From an uncultured Verrucomicrobia subdivision 3 bacterium (GTDB lineage: Bacteria > Verrucomicrobiota > Verrucomicrobiia > Limisphaerales > UBA11358), in the NCBI GenBank assembly GCA_903889895.1, contig CAISYZ010000121.1, forward strand, positions 1 through 64,000: a DNA stretch of 64,000 nucleotides, read 5' to 3'. The notes below the pieces were generated by a model, which had not been told where the DNA came from, searched no databases, and was given only the letters and a program-made list of their open reading frames with translations. Position numbers and translations under genes: made by a program. Of this stretch, positions 31,897 through 42,203 are shown piece by piece (the first letter of the stretch is position 1; each line of letters starts with the position of its first letter).

Positions 31897-33282
31897 ATGA
31901 AGCTTCATCAACTGACCAAAGGCCTGACTGCGCTAACCGCTGGATTATTAATTTCTTTCAGCGCCCACGCCGATGCCAATGTTTCCGCGGCTACAGCCCG
32001 CCCTTCGCCGGAGTGGCTGCGTAGTGGCACCATCTATGAAATATTTCCGCGAGACTTTTCCGCCGCCGGCAATCTCATCGGTGTCACTGCCAAACTGGAT
32101 GAGTTGAAGGATCTTGGCGTCACCGTGCTCTGGATGATGCCCATCCATCCCATCGGCACCAAATACCGCAAGGGCGATTTTGGCAGCCCGTATTCCATCC
32201 GTGACTACTACGCCATTGATCCAAATTACGGCACGCTCGCCGATTTCAAGGCACTCGTCGCCGGCGCCCACCAGCGCGGCATGAAAGTCATCATGGATCT
32301 GGTCGCCAACCACACCGCGTGGGACAGCGTAATGATGAGCAACAAGGATTTTTACAAGCAGGATGCGAATCACAACGTTATTCCACCGGTGCCAAGCTGG
32401 ACCGATGTCGCCGGTTTGAATTACAACAGCGCCGCACTCCGTCAATACATGATTACGATGCTCAAATATTGGATTAATGAGGCGGATGTGGATGGCTTCC
32501 GCTGCGACGTTGCCTACATGGTGCCCACGGATTTTTGGGAACAGGTCCGCACCGAACTCACCAAGGTCAAGCCTGACATCATGATGCTGGCCGAGGCCAG
32601 CAAACCGGAGCTACTAGTCAAGGCATTTGACCTTGATTATTCGTGGCCACTGCTTGCCACGCTGAATAATGTGTTGCTACGCAACGCCCCGGCAATTGAT
32701 TTGCGCAAGTCTTGGGAAGAAAGCCGACGCGAGTTTCCGAAAAATGCCCTGCACCTGCGTATCTCCGATGACCATGATGAGGCTCGAGCCGTGGCACGCT
32801 ACGGCATCAACGGCGCACTGGCCGCATCCGCATTTATGTTCACGCTCGACGGCGTGCCACTCATTTACAATGGCATGGAAGTCGGTGACGCGACCGAATC
32901 CGGCGACCCCGCGCTCTTCGACAAGCTGAACATTTTCTGGGATCCCAAGGAGCGCCCGCAATTGCGCAGCATCTACCACGACCTCATCCAACTTCGCAAA
33001 CAATACGCCGCGTTGCGCACGGACAGCGTGATGTGGCTGCGCAATTCGGATGAGGCCAAGCTTATTACCTTCCTGCGCGGCGACGACCACGATGAATTTC
33101 TTGTCGTCATCAACTTTTCCAACCGTCCGCTGCTCGGCAAGGTGGATTTGCGAAATGTAGCCGGCTTCACGCCCGTTAAAATCAATGGCCTTGACGCATC
33201 CGATGCGGGACCGCTCCCGACGTTTCACCTGAACGGCTTTGAATGGCGCATCTATCACCGCGTCGTTGTGCCAGCCAAGTGA
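31897..33282 (+). CDS. GH13 alpha-amylase family protein, secreted
   Basis: VIMDLVANHTAWDS, VDGFRCDVAYMVP, ISDDHDEARA, DGVPLIYNGMEVG. Confidence 0.9.
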   Translation: MKLHQLTKGLTALTAGLLISFSAHADANVSAATARPSPEWLRSGTIYEIFPRDFSAAGNLIGVTAKLDELKDLGVTVLWMMPIHPIGTKYRKGDFGSPYSIRDYYAIDPNYGTLADFKALVAGAHQRGMKVIMDLVANHTAWDSVMMSNKDFYKQDANHNVIPPVPSWTDVAGLNYNSAALRQYMITMLKYWINEADVDGFRCDVAYMVPTDFWEQVRTELTKVKPDIMMLAEASKPELLVKAFDLDYSWPLLATLNNVLLRNAPAIDLRKSWEESRREFPKNALHLRISDDHDEARAVARYGINGALAASAFMFTLDGVPLIYNGMEVGDATESGDPALFDKLNIFWDPKERPQLRSIYHDLIQLRKQYAALRTDSVMWLRNSDEAKLITFLRGDDHDEFLVVINFSNRPLLGKVDLRNVAGFTPVKINGLDASDAGPLPTFHLNGFEWRIYHRVVVPAK

Positions 33283-33318
33283 TATCCCCTGCCTGTCAAA
33301 TTTATTCAATCAGCTTCA

Positions 33319-34656
33319 ATGCAAAAACCTCAACTCAGCTTCTGGCAGATCTGGAACATGAGCTTCGGCTTTCTCGGCATCCAGTTCGGCTGGGGCTTGC
33401 AGATGGCCAACATGAGCGCCATCTACGGCTACCTCGGCGCGGACCCCGACAAGCTTGCGCTACTCTGGCTCGCTGCGCCCGTCACCGGCGTGCTCATCCA
33501 ACCGCTCATCGGCCAGACCAGCGACCGCTGCTGGACGCGCCTCGGTCGGCGGCGGCCGTTTATTCTCGGCGGCGCGATTCTCGCCTCGCTCGCATTGCTG
33601 CTCATGCCCAACAGCCCGTCCGTCTGGATGGCGGCAGGACTGCTCTGGGTTTTGGACGGCACCATCAACGCCTCCATGCAGCCGTTTCGCGCGCTGGTGG
33701 CGGACAATTTGCCGGAGGAGCAAAACTCCCAAGGTTTCGCGATTCAATCCCTGTTCATCGGTCTCGGCGGCACCATCGCCTCGGCTTTGCCGTGGATGAT
33801 GACCAACTGGTTTGGCCTCGCGGCGGACGCCGGCGGCAACGGCCACATTCCGCAGTCGGTTAAGCTCTCGTTTGACATCGGCGCCGTGGCGTTCATGGGC
33901 GCGGTGCTGTGGACAGTTTTTTCAACAAAAGAATATCCACCGAGCGAAAAGGATTTGGCGGCGATTCGCGCGCGCAAGTTCGACTGGACGCTTGGCTTGG
34001 GCGACATCTTCGCGCTGGTGTTCCACCTGCCGCGCCGGATGTGGGAACTTGGCCTCGTGCAATTCTTCACTTGGATCGGGATGTTTGCGATGTGGGTATA
34101 TTTCTCGCCCGCCGTCGCCAAAAATATTTTCCACGCCTTGAAAGGGACTCCGGAAATGGAGGCAGCCGGCGCGTGGTCGGGATTTTGTTTCGCCGCCTAC
34201 AACGCCGTGTGTTTCCTGTTCTCGTTCGTGCTGCTCTGGGGCACGCGGTTCACCGGTCCAAAATTGATGCACGTTTTTTGCCTCGGCATCGGCGCGCTCG
34301 GCCTAGCCTCGGTGCCACTGATGACCGACAAGCACCAATTGCTGCTGTCCATGACCGCCGTCGGCATCGCGTGGGCGAGCATCCTATCCATGCCCTATGC
34401 CATGCTTGCGCCGGCACTGCCCAAGGAAAAAGTCGGCGTGATGATGGGCATGTTCAACCTTTTCATTGTCCTGCCGCAAATCGCCGCTTCCAGCTTGCTG
34501 GGTATTGTGCTGAAAACTTTCCTGCACAACGAACCGATGAATGCCCTCGTCCTCGGCGGCGTGAGCATGAGTCTGGCGGCGCTGCTGACTTTTCTGGTTG
34601 TATCATTCAAGAAATCCGCCACCGGCACGCGGACGCTGGGCGGGGCGGGACATTAA
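33319..34656 (+). CDS. MFS sugar transporter (SLC45/maltose-type)
   Basis: MSFGFLGIQFGWGLQMANMSAIYGYLGA; LIGQTSDRCWTRLGRRRPFILGGA; MFS topology. Confidence 0.82.
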   Translation: MQKPQLSFWQIWNMSFGFLGIQFGWGLQMANMSAIYGYLGADPDKLALLWLAAPVTGVLIQPLIGQTSDRCWTRLGRRRPFILGGAILASLALLLMPNSPSVWMAAGLLWVLDGTINASMQPFRALVADNLPEEQNSQGFAIQSLFIGLGGTIASALPWMMTNWFGLAADAGGNGHIPQSVKLSFDIGAVAFMGAVLWTVFSTKEYPPSEKDLAAIRARKFDWTLGLGDIFALVFHLPRRMWELGLVQFFTWIGMFAMWVYFSPAVAKNIFHALKGTPEMEAAGAWSGFCFAAYNAVCFLFSFVLLWGTRFTGPKLMHVFCLGIGALGLASVPLMTDKHQLLLSMTAVGIAWASILSMPYAMLAPALPKEKVGVMMGMFNLFIVLPQIAASSLLGIVLKTFLHNEPMNALVLGGVSMSLAALLTFLVVSFKKSATGTRTLGGAGH

Positions 34657-34694
34657 CTCATTTGGGCGGGCTAAATCGCCTTGCAAAATAAAAA

Positions 34695-34719
34695 CGCGCC
34701 GGCAAAAAAGCCCGGCGCG
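34695..34719 (-). terminator. probable (bidirectional) terminator between convergent MFS and aminotransferase genes
   Basis: CGCGCCGG caaaaaagc CCGGCGCG with flanking T/A tracts. Confidence 0.6.
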
Positions 34720-34744
34720 CACGTTTTGGAATTTTCCCCGGCGA

Positions 34745-35617
34745 TTATTTAAAAATTGGCTCGCCAGAAACCTTCGTCAGCGCGTGATATTCCGCAATGA
34801 GCTTGAGCGTGAGCGCGCCGGGCTGGCCGTGACCGATGACGCGGCCGTCAATCTTGATGACCGGCATGATTTCCGCGCCGGTGCCGGTGAGAAAACATTC
34901 GTCCGCGTTGAACAAATCGTAGCGCGTTAGGTTCGTCTCCGAAACCTTGATGCCGATTTGTTCCGCGAGTTCCATCACCGTGCTGCGCGTGATGCCGTAA
35001 AGCGCGCCCGCATAATTCGGCGGCGTGTGCAACGTGCCATTCTTGATGATGAACAGATTGTCCGCCGTGCACTCGGACACAAAACCTTCAGCGTTCAACA
35101 TCACGGCCTCTTCCACGCCGGCGTTGTTTGCCTCGATTTTCGCGAGGATGTTGTTTAGATAATTCAGCGACTTGATGGCGGGATTCACCGCGCTGTGCAA
35201 ATTGCGCACTGTCGGCACGGTCACGATGTCCATGCCGCGCGCGTAAAGTTCCGCCGGATACACCTGGATCTTGCCCGCGATGATGATGACGGATGGCTTT
35301 TTGCAACTGCGCGGATTCAAGCCGAGCGTGCCGACGCCGCGTGTCACGATGAGGCGGATGTAGCAATCACGCAATTTGTTCGCGCGAACGGTTTCGACCG
35401 TGGCCTGCATCATCTGCGCGTGCGTCAGCGGGATTTCGAGCAGAATCGCCTTGGCGGAATAATACAGACGGTCAATGTGCTCCTTGAGCTTGAACACGCG
35501 GCCGTTGTAGGCGCGGATGCCCTCGAACACGCCGTCACCGTAAAGCAAACCGTGGTCAAATACAGACACCTTGGCGTCACGTTCACTGAAAAACTTACCA
35601 TCGATAAAAATTTTCAT
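34745..35617 (-). CDS. ilvE: branched-chain amino acid aminotransferase (class IV)
   Basis: MKIFIDGKFFSERDAKVSVFDHGLLYGDGVFEGIRAYNGRVFKLKEHIDRL; SLNYLNNILAKIEANNAGVEEAVMLN. Confidence 0.88.
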   Translation of the reverse strand: MKIFIDGKFFSERDAKVSVFDHGLLYGDGVFEGIRAYNGRVFKLKEHIDRLYYSAKAILLEIPLTHAQMMQATVETVRANKLRDCYIRLIVTRGVGTLGLNPRSCKKPSVIIIAGKIQVYPAELYARGMDIVTVPTVRNLHSAVNPAIKSLNYLNNILAKIEANNAGVEEAVMLNAEGFVSECTADNLFIIKNGTLHTPPNYAGALYGITRSTVMELAEQIGIKVSETNLTRYDLFNADECFLTGTGAEIMPVIKIDGRVIGHGQPGALTLKLIAEYHALTKVSGEPIFK

Positions 35618-35712
35618 GTAAAGAACGCATACTACGCAAAAAAACTGTCGAAGCAAACGTGAATTTCCGCGTGACAAGCTCTGTTTGGCTGATATATTTC
35701 ACGGCCTTTCGT

Positions 35713-35787
35713 GACCCTATGGTCTAGCGGTTAGGACACCTCCCTTTCACGGAGGTAGCCCGGGTTCGATTCCCGGTAGGGTCGCCA
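35713..35787 (+). tRNA. tRNA-Glu (anticodon TTC), CCA encoded
   Basis: GACCCTATGGTCTAGCGGTTAGGACACCTCCCTTTCACGGAGGTAGCCCGGGTTCGATTCCCGGTAGGGTCGCCA folds as a cloverleaf; acceptor GACCCTA/TAGGGTC, loop CTTTCAC. Confidence 0.96.
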
Positions 35788-36062
35788 TTCACGAACACAA
35801 GGATTTCGCAGCGCTTCTCAAATGAAATCAATGTTTGCAAGTCTTCCGTAATGTTTGATTCGCGCTGATTCGCGTTTGTTCAAATGCTTTGCAACATGGC
35901 ACTATTTGGCATCGGCCATTCTGAAAAAAGGTAGGGTCGAGGCTGATGGTTTTGCTGACAGCGGCCCTGCCCTGCCGGGCAACGCGATGGCGGCGGACGG
36001 ATTCCAAAAATTGCCGCAAAAAATAATGGCCGGAACGTGACCCCGCCGACTAGACTCGGTTC

Positions 36063-37799
36063 ATGGCCCAAATGTCCAGCCGCGGCACCCAGCTTTTTTG
36101 TTCCCTATTCATCGTCATCGGCCTGGTCGCCGTGGGCGTGGGCGTTTGGATCCTCACCAAAAGCTTGCGCGCGGAAAACTGGCCGGTGACCGACGGCCTC
36201 ATCCAGTCGGCGGAGATGAAATCCCATCAGGGCAGCAAGGGCGGCACGACTTACTCCGCAGAAGTCACCTACACGTTTCAGGTGGCCGGCACGGGCTACA
36301 CGGGCAACAAAGTCGCCATCGGACAGATGTCCGCTTCCGCGGAATATGCGCGGCGCATCCTTGATCGCTATCCCGTCGGCAAAAAAATTTCCGTGCATTA
36401 CGCGCCGGGCGACCCGGCGGACGCCGTGTTGGAAACCGGCATCCACGGCGGCGTGTGGATTTGCCTGGGCGTGGGCACGCTGTTCACGCTGATCGGGAGT
36501 CTGTTCCTGCAAATCAGCCGGGCCGCCGCGCGGGCGCAAGTGCCGGGAGCGGCCGAAGCGGCCACCGTCCACGTGCAACCGGATGGCAGCGTGACGATGG
36601 ACAAACCGCCGGTGCTGATGGGTGTGATTTTCCTGCTGGCGGGCCTCGGCCTCACTTGTATGCACCCGGACAGCGACAAACCGCGCTGGCTGATGTATGC
36701 CGTGGGCGGAATGTTTGCGTCCGGCGGGCTGCTGCTGCTGCTGATGCGGCTGGAGAACAAAGTCTATTCCAAGCTCGCCACGCTGCTGATGCTGGCGGGC
36801 TTTCTGGCGGTTTTTCACTGGGCAGCCTTTGGCATCGGTGACCGCACCGGCACGGTGAGCGGCCCGTTTTCCGTGATGCACGGCGCGAATGTGCGGACGC
36901 CGTTTGCCATCTTCACCATCCTGATGGACGTGCTGCTGGCGGCGGGATTTATCCACGGGCTGCTCACCGCGCGCTTCGTGGCCGAAAATAATTTAAAAGT
37001 GCCGCTGGCGGCAGGGCTGATTTTATTGCTGGCGCTGGGAGGAATCTATTGGGCGTATCCTAATAAAGCTCCGTCATTGCCACCGTCAACGGAAGCGCCC
37101 TTTGTGTCCACGCCGATTGACGACGCGTTCTGGCTCAAGCTCGACCGCCGCCGTTCCGACAAATATCGCCAGCAGCTCAAGGCCACGCCGCCGGTGCTGG
37201 TGGTGCGGGAGAGTCATTATGCGTTTAATAACCAGAACGGCATGAATATGCATTACGGCTGGCTGGATGGCCGGTTGGCGAACCTGCACATCACCTTCTC
37301 CGAACTCGTGGCGACCGCCTACGGCCAGGATTATCCGCACACGGAATTCCCCGAGGCGTGGACGCAGGGCCAATGGACCAATTGCTATGACGTGATTGTG
37401 ACCGTCACCAACCAGCCCCAGGCCGCCCTGCAATCGGCCGCCCGCCGCTTCCTCCGGCAGCAATATGGGCTGGCATGGCATCGGGCGACCCGTGACACCG
37501 AGGTGCTGGTGCTCCGCGCCAAAGACCGGCCGCTATTGCAAACGAAGGTCACCACGGATTTTGCGCACAGCAAATCCATCCCGGAATTCATCGGCGAACT
37601 GGAGAATTATTTTGGCCAGCCCGTGCTGGACGAAACCGGGGCGACCGACCGCTACGACAAAACGATTGGGGAGGTCCCCGCGCGCTGGGTCAATGGCCGT
37701 TCCACCGACTTGGATTATAACAACCAGTTTCTGGCCACCATCGGGCTGGAGCTGACGCCCGCCAACCGACCGCAGGAATGGCTGCTCTTGGACCGGTGA
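36063..37799 (+). CDS. DUF3592-like membrane protein
   Basis: N-terminal TM, 'WPVTDGLIQSAEMKS...TYSAEVTYTFQVAGTGYTGNKVAIGQ...YPVGKKISVHYAPGDPADAVLE'. Confidence 0.75.
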   Translation: MAQMSSRGTQLFCSLFIVIGLVAVGVGVWILTKSLRAENWPVTDGLIQSAEMKSHQGSKGGTTYSAEVTYTFQVAGTGYTGNKVAIGQMSASAEYARRILDRYPVGKKISVHYAPGDPADAVLETGIHGGVWICLGVGTLFTLIGSLFLQISRAAARAQVPGAAEAATVHVQPDGSVTMDKPPVLMGVIFLLAGLGLTCMHPDSDKPRWLMYAVGGMFASGGLLLLLMRLENKVYSKLATLLMLAGFLAVFHWAAFGIGDRTGTVSGPFSVMHGANVRTPFAIFTILMDVLLAAGFIHGLLTARFVAENNLKVPLAAGLILLLALGGIYWAYPNKAPSLPPSTEAPFVSTPIDDAFWLKLDRRRSDKYRQQLKATPPVLVVRESHYAFNNQNGMNMHYGWLDGRLANLHITFSELVATAYGQDYPHTEFPEAWTQGQWTNCYDVIVTVTNQPQAALQSAARRFLRQQYGLAWHRATRDTEVLVLRAKDRPLLQTKVTTDFAHSKSIPEFIGELENYFGQPVLDETGATDRYDKTIGEVPARWVNGRSTDLDYNNQFLATIGLELTPANRPQEWLLLDR

Positions 37800-37810
37800 A
37801 CCGGCAGCGG

Positions 37811-39670
37811 TTACCTGACCGGCCAGATTTTGAAGGTTTGCAATCCATTGGCGGAAATTTCAAACGGGCCGGGAAAGGGATTGTTTCGGTTCCGCTTTTT
37901 ACCGAAGTAATCGGTGTTGAGGCGCAGCGGCGAGCCGTCAGGGTTTTCGTAGGCGCAATCCGGCACTTTGGCCTTGCCCAGCAATTTCGTCGTTACCAAT
38001 GGGTGCGCCGTCGCCTCGCGCCATGAATTATCTTCAGCCAACGTGAGATACCAGCCATCGGGCTTCTGCTCCAGTTTCAAGCCGGCGGCAAATTCCGGCT
38101 GGGGCAGCGCGCTGGTGGCAAACTTGGATGCCGGCGCATTGCCGGTGAAAACATTTCCGGCGGCAAAGCACGGGAGCGCCGACTTCTCCATCGGCTGCAG
38201 GCTGTCGGGCGCGAGGAATACGTTGTTATAAAAGCGGCAGTCGCCGCTGTCGTTCTGCGGTGAATCCGGGTGCAGGCCGGCAATTTCCGTGGAATGAGCC
38301 CGCTGAAACGGCGTGGCGCGACGGTCACCGCGTTTATTGGCAATGGCGCCGACAATCAGGTTATGGGCAAAGGCAATTCCCTGCGCATTCAAAGTGCAAG
38401 CGTGTTTCGACAGCAGCAGATTATTGGCAAACAAAATTGGTCCGTGCTGCATCTCGCAAAAAACATCGCCGCAGTTCTCCAGGTTATCGTGCAGCAAATT
38501 GCCAGTGACCTGCGCGCCTTGCGCCATCCAGTCGAGCCAGATGCCGGCAACCGAACCACAGCGGTAGATATGATTGCCGCTGATGACGACATCAATCGCC
38601 CCGTGAAACTTGATGCCCGCCATTTCCGCGCCCCCAAAGGTTTGCCCAAGATGAATATCATGAATTTCGTTGCCGGTAACCGTGCTGAACGCGCAGCCGA
38701 GGCTGCCGACGATGCCGGTCTGCCCGCAGTGGTGGATGTGATTATTGCGCACAAGGTGGCTGCCAACGGTTGCCTGATTCCAGCCGTTGGTCAGCGCGCG
38801 CCGGACGCAGGCAGTGTAGGGATCGGCAGTGCCCTGTTGGTTGGAGTTGTCAAATTCATCACTGTATTTTCCCAGCGCGATGCCACTGCAACGCGAGTAA
38901 CTAACCTCGTTGCCTTCGATGATCCAGCCCTTGCACCAATAGGCGGAAATAATTCCAAACTGTCCGGCCGAGGGCGGCGCCCACGGCGTGGCGGCATTGC
39001 GCAGGTCAAACCCGCGCACGGTAAGGAAATTGACGCCCGGCTGCTCCGGCGTGAACACGGTCTGCCGGACATTGATTTCGACGGAACGCGCGTTGGGATC
39101 CATGTCCTTGAATTGCGCCCAAATCGTGGTCGTATCGGCATCGACCTGGCCAAACCAGAGGGGGTTTTCAGCGCCCGGTGCCAGCGTGGCCGCCAGCGTC
39201 GGGGCTTCGCTCAACCATTCGCCGTCGAGATAAACTGCGCCGGAGTGATGCGTCCGGCCTTTCGGGTCAAACCAATCGCCATGAATCCGGTCCGCGTAGG
39301 GATTGAATTTGCCGAAGCATGAATTGGGTAAAGTTACTTTCCAGGTATCGTTCGTCACCAGCGTCCAGTTCTTCACCATTTCCGAACCGGTAATCACAAC
39401 CTTCTCGCCCGGCGCAGCCTGGTAGGTGATGCGCCTTTTAGCGGAGGTGCCGCCGCGCGGCGGATGGACGCGCTCGCGATAGATGCCGGCGTGAACCGTG
39501 ATCACATCGCCCGGTTGGGCCCGTTCGGCCGCTTGCTGGATGGTGCGCAATGGAGATTGTTTCGTGCCGGCATTTGCGTCGCTGCCGTTGGTCGCCACTT
39601 GGAATTCAGTGGCGAAAGCCCCGGACATTAGCGCCATGATGCTGATGGCGATTAACAGGTTTTGTTTCAT
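37811..39670 (-). CDS. secreted right-handed parallel beta-helix protein
   Basis: FQVATNGSDANAGTKQSPLRTIQQAAERAQPGDVITVHAGIYRERV; NNHIHHCGQTGIVGSLGCAFSTVTGNEIHDI. Confidence 0.82.
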   Translation of the reverse strand: MKQNLLIAISIMALMSGAFATEFQVATNGSDANAGTKQSPLRTIQQAAERAQPGDVITVHAGIYRERVHPPRGGTSAKRRITYQAAPGEKVVITGSEMVKNWTLVTNDTWKVTLPNSCFGKFNPYADRIHGDWFDPKGRTHHSGAVYLDGEWLSEAPTLAATLAPGAENPLWFGQVDADTTTIWAQFKDMDPNARSVEINVRQTVFTPEQPGVNFLTVRGFDLRNAATPWAPPSAGQFGIISAYWCKGWIIEGNEVSYSRCSGIALGKYSDEFDNSNQQGTADPYTACVRRALTNGWNQATVGSHLVRNNHIHHCGQTGIVGSLGCAFSTVTGNEIHDIHLGQTFGGAEMAGIKFHGAIDVVISGNHIYRCGSVAGIWLDWMAQGAQVTGNLLHDNLENCGDVFCEMQHGPILFANNLLLSKHACTLNAQGIAFAHNLIVGAIANKRGDRRATPFQRAHSTEIAGLHPDSPQNDSGDCRFYNNVFLAPDSLQPMEKSALPCFAAGNVFTGNAPASKFATSALPQPEFAAGLKLEQKPDGWYLTLAEDNSWREATAHPLVTTKLLGKAKVPDCAYENPDGSPLRLNTDYFGKKRNRNNPFPGPFEISANGLQTFKIWPVR

Positions 39671-39753
39671 GTAAAAATTAAATCTCCGCAGCAATCCCGG
39701 TGATTGGCAAGCTGGAATTCATTATTTTGGACGGTGAAACTTTCAAGGACGGC

Positions 39754-39817
39754 AGTTAGGACGCGCTCCACCGCGTCCCCAATTGAAATCAGGGACGATG
39801 TGGAAATCGTCCTTACC
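39754..39817. repeat. short palindromic intergenic element (double hairpin)
   Basis: GGACGCGctccacCGCGTCC followed by GGACGATgtggaaATCGTCC. Confidence 0.55.
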
Positions 39818-40085
39818 AAAAACGTAACGTGGCTTGCCCATGGGTCAATTGCCTTAATGTCAGGCCGCACAAATGACAGTGCTACCCTGAGTCGGCACAA
39901 GCGACAGAAATCAACCCCGCAATGATTAAAATCTTTTAATCATCGCCACCTGCATAATTTTACATTCCCGTGGTATCGTGAAATCATGCCCTTAGGTTGA
40001 TTTTCAGGATGGGCTTTACATAAATTGCCGTGACACCGCCAAATTTGGTGAGTGATGTCAGACAGATTAAATAGAAAGAAAGTTT

Positions 40086-42203
40086 ATGAAGCCGAAACCT
40101 TGCAGAGCGATGTATTTAACCGGGCTGGCCATGATGCTGGCTAGCTTGAGCCTCCTGGCGGCACCGCTGACGTGGTATCCCGGCGCGTTCCTCCCCACGC
40201 CCGCGAGCGGTTCGGCCACCGTGGTGAACGGAGGCAAGATCATCCTCACCGGCGGCGATGCGTTTGCCTTTTATGGTTATCCGCTGAGCTATCCGTTCAG
40301 TTTCGCGGCCACCAACAATTATTGGACCACGCTCGCGCCGTTTTACAGTCTCAACATCGCCCCCGGCGCGGTGGTCAGCGACGGCAACCTGATCATCTAC
40401 GGCGGCAGCGACGGCACCAGCGCGCAAAATGTCACCCTCAACAACAATCTCTCCGGCGACACCGTGCCGGCGTTGCCCAACCTTAATGTGCCGCGCGCTT
40501 ATCTGGGTTCGGCGCCAGACCGCAACGGCAACGCCTACGCCTTCGGCGGGTTGGACGACAACGGCAATCCGCTGGCTTCCGCCGAGAAATTGAATCCGAC
40601 CGCCACCAAACCCGTGTGGACTTACATTGCCAGCCTGCCGCAGGCGCGCTTAAATTTTCCCGCCGTGTTTAACCGGACGAATTACATCTATATTTTTGGC
40701 GGGCTGACCAATCCGGCGGCTGGCAGTGAAATCAGTTCCGTGCTGCGTTACTCGGTCAGCGGCAACAGTTGGACCAGTCTGGCGCCGCTGCCGGTGGCCG
40801 TGGCCGGCAGCGCGGCGACGCTGGGGCCGGATGGAAACATTTATGTGGTCGGCGGAACGAGCGGCGGCATCTCGACCAACGTCGTGCAAGTTTACAATCC
40901 CGCCGCGAATGCGTGGACACTGGCCACACCGTTGCCGGAAGGGTTGAGCCTGACCTCCGTGGGCGTGGATAGCTGGAACCGGCTCGTCGTGGCGGGTGGT
41001 GTGGATACGAACGGCAACGACACAGCCGATGTCTGGTATTCGCAGCCGATCGGCCTGGCGGACAGCGCGCCGGTGTTCACCAATTTTCCCGCCACGGCCG
41101 CCGCGTATCGCGGAGCCTACGTCTCGGCCATCAATGCCGCCGGCAATCCGCCGCCGGTTTATTCACTGGTGAGCGGTCCGCCGGGGATGCAGGTGGATTA
41201 TTTCAGCGGAACCATCACGTGGACGCCGCAGGCGCTAAACGAGATAGGAACTAATCCGGTGACGGTGATGGCCACCAATTACGCGGGTGCAACGAACTAT
41301 ACTTTCAACATCGTCGTGCCCAATCCGGGGCCGAGTCTGCCGACCAATTTCACCGTTGTCAGCGTGACCGATAATTCCGCCACCATTTCCTGGTCGCCCC
41401 AGGATCCGGCGGTTGGGCCGGTGACTTATTCCATCGCCATCCCGCACGCGTATCACAGCCCACGGGGCAGCGGCGGGGGCGTGACGTATCAAACCATTGC
41501 CACCGGCATCACGACCAATGTCATCACCATCGGCGGGTTGAGCCCCGGCAGCAGTGCGAGCTACGCGCTCAGCGTGTCGGCCATCGGTGGAGGCATACCC
41601 TACTCTTACAGCACCTGGTTTTCGGCTTACACCACGGCGCCCCAGTCGCCGGCCAATGTCTCGCTCGCCGGACTCACCTCCACCTCGGTGACCTTGGATT
41701 GGACGCCGTCGCCCGGGCTGGATCAAGGCCCGCAGTATTCAATCATCACCAGTTATGCCATTGCCGAGTTTATTCCCGGCGGCAGCGGGGTGCCCTCCAC
41801 CAGCAAGCTGTGGCTGACGGGTATTCCGACCAACACCCTGACGGCCACCGTGACCGGTCTGACGCCGGGCCAATCGCATTACTGGTATGTGGCGGGCGTG
41901 GATGCCCAGGGATTTAGCTCCGGTTACACGGGCTTGCCATTCACCTTTGTGAATGTGGCCAATCCGCTGCCGCAACCGGCGGCGCTGGCGGCGGTTTCGT
42001 CGGCGCCGGCAACGGGCGGCTTTCAATTCAATGTCCAGCCCAACGTCTCTCAAACCACTTTGATTCAGGCGACCACCAATATCTCCGATCCGAATGCCTG
42101 GACAACCATCGCCACCAATCCGCCCGCCGGCACGTCGTTCAATTTTACGGACACCAATTCTGGCCAATTTCCTACGCGTTACTACCGCGTGGTGACCCAA
42201 TAA
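40086..42203 (+). CDS. secreted kelch-repeat protein with putative-Ig/FN3 domains
   Basis: Kelch blades (NYIYIFGGLTNPAAGSEISSVLRYSVSGNSWTSLAPLP), VYSLVSGPPGMQVDYFSGTITWTPQ, two FN3-like domains. Confidence 0.82.
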   Translation: MKPKPCRAMYLTGLAMMLASLSLLAAPLTWYPGAFLPTPASGSATVVNGGKIILTGGDAFAFYGYPLSYPFSFAATNNYWTTLAPFYSLNIAPGAVVSDGNLIIYGGSDGTSAQNVTLNNNLSGDTVPALPNLNVPRAYLGSAPDRNGNAYAFGGLDDNGNPLASAEKLNPTATKPVWTYIASLPQARLNFPAVFNRTNYIYIFGGLTNPAAGSEISSVLRYSVSGNSWTSLAPLPVAVAGSAATLGPDGNIYVVGGTSGGISTNVVQVYNPAANAWTLATPLPEGLSLTSVGVDSWNRLVVAGGVDTNGNDTADVWYSQPIGLADSAPVFTNFPATAAAYRGAYVSAINAAGNPPPVYSLVSGPPGMQVDYFSGTITWTPQALNEIGTNPVTVMATNYAGATNYTFNIVVPNPGPSLPTNFTVVSVTDNSATISWSPQDPAVGPVTYSIAIPHAYHSPRGSGGGVTYQTIATGITTNVITIGGLSPGSSASYALSVSAIGGGIPYSYSTWFSAYTTAPQSPANVSLAGLTSTSVTLDWTPSPGLDQGPQYSIITSYAIAEFIPGGSGVPSTSKLWLTGIPTNTLTATVTGLTPGQSHYWYVAGVDAQGFSSGYTGLPFTFVNVANPLPQPAALAAVSSAPATGGFQFNVQPNVSQTTLIQATTNISDPNAWTTIATNPPAGTSFNFTDTNSGQFPTRYYRVVTQ

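Noticed and set aside
35776-35943. GGTAGGGTCG repeated at the tRNA-Glu 3' end and ~160 bp downstream (possible att pair)
   Set aside because: Only 10 bp, no integrase, and the interval is too small for an island; possibly an old remnant but not supportable.
42182-42203. 22-bp tail-to-tail overlap of kelch and glycosyltransferase genes
   Set aside because: Short convergent overlaps are common in bacteria; the glycosyltransferase C-terminus may simply be extended.
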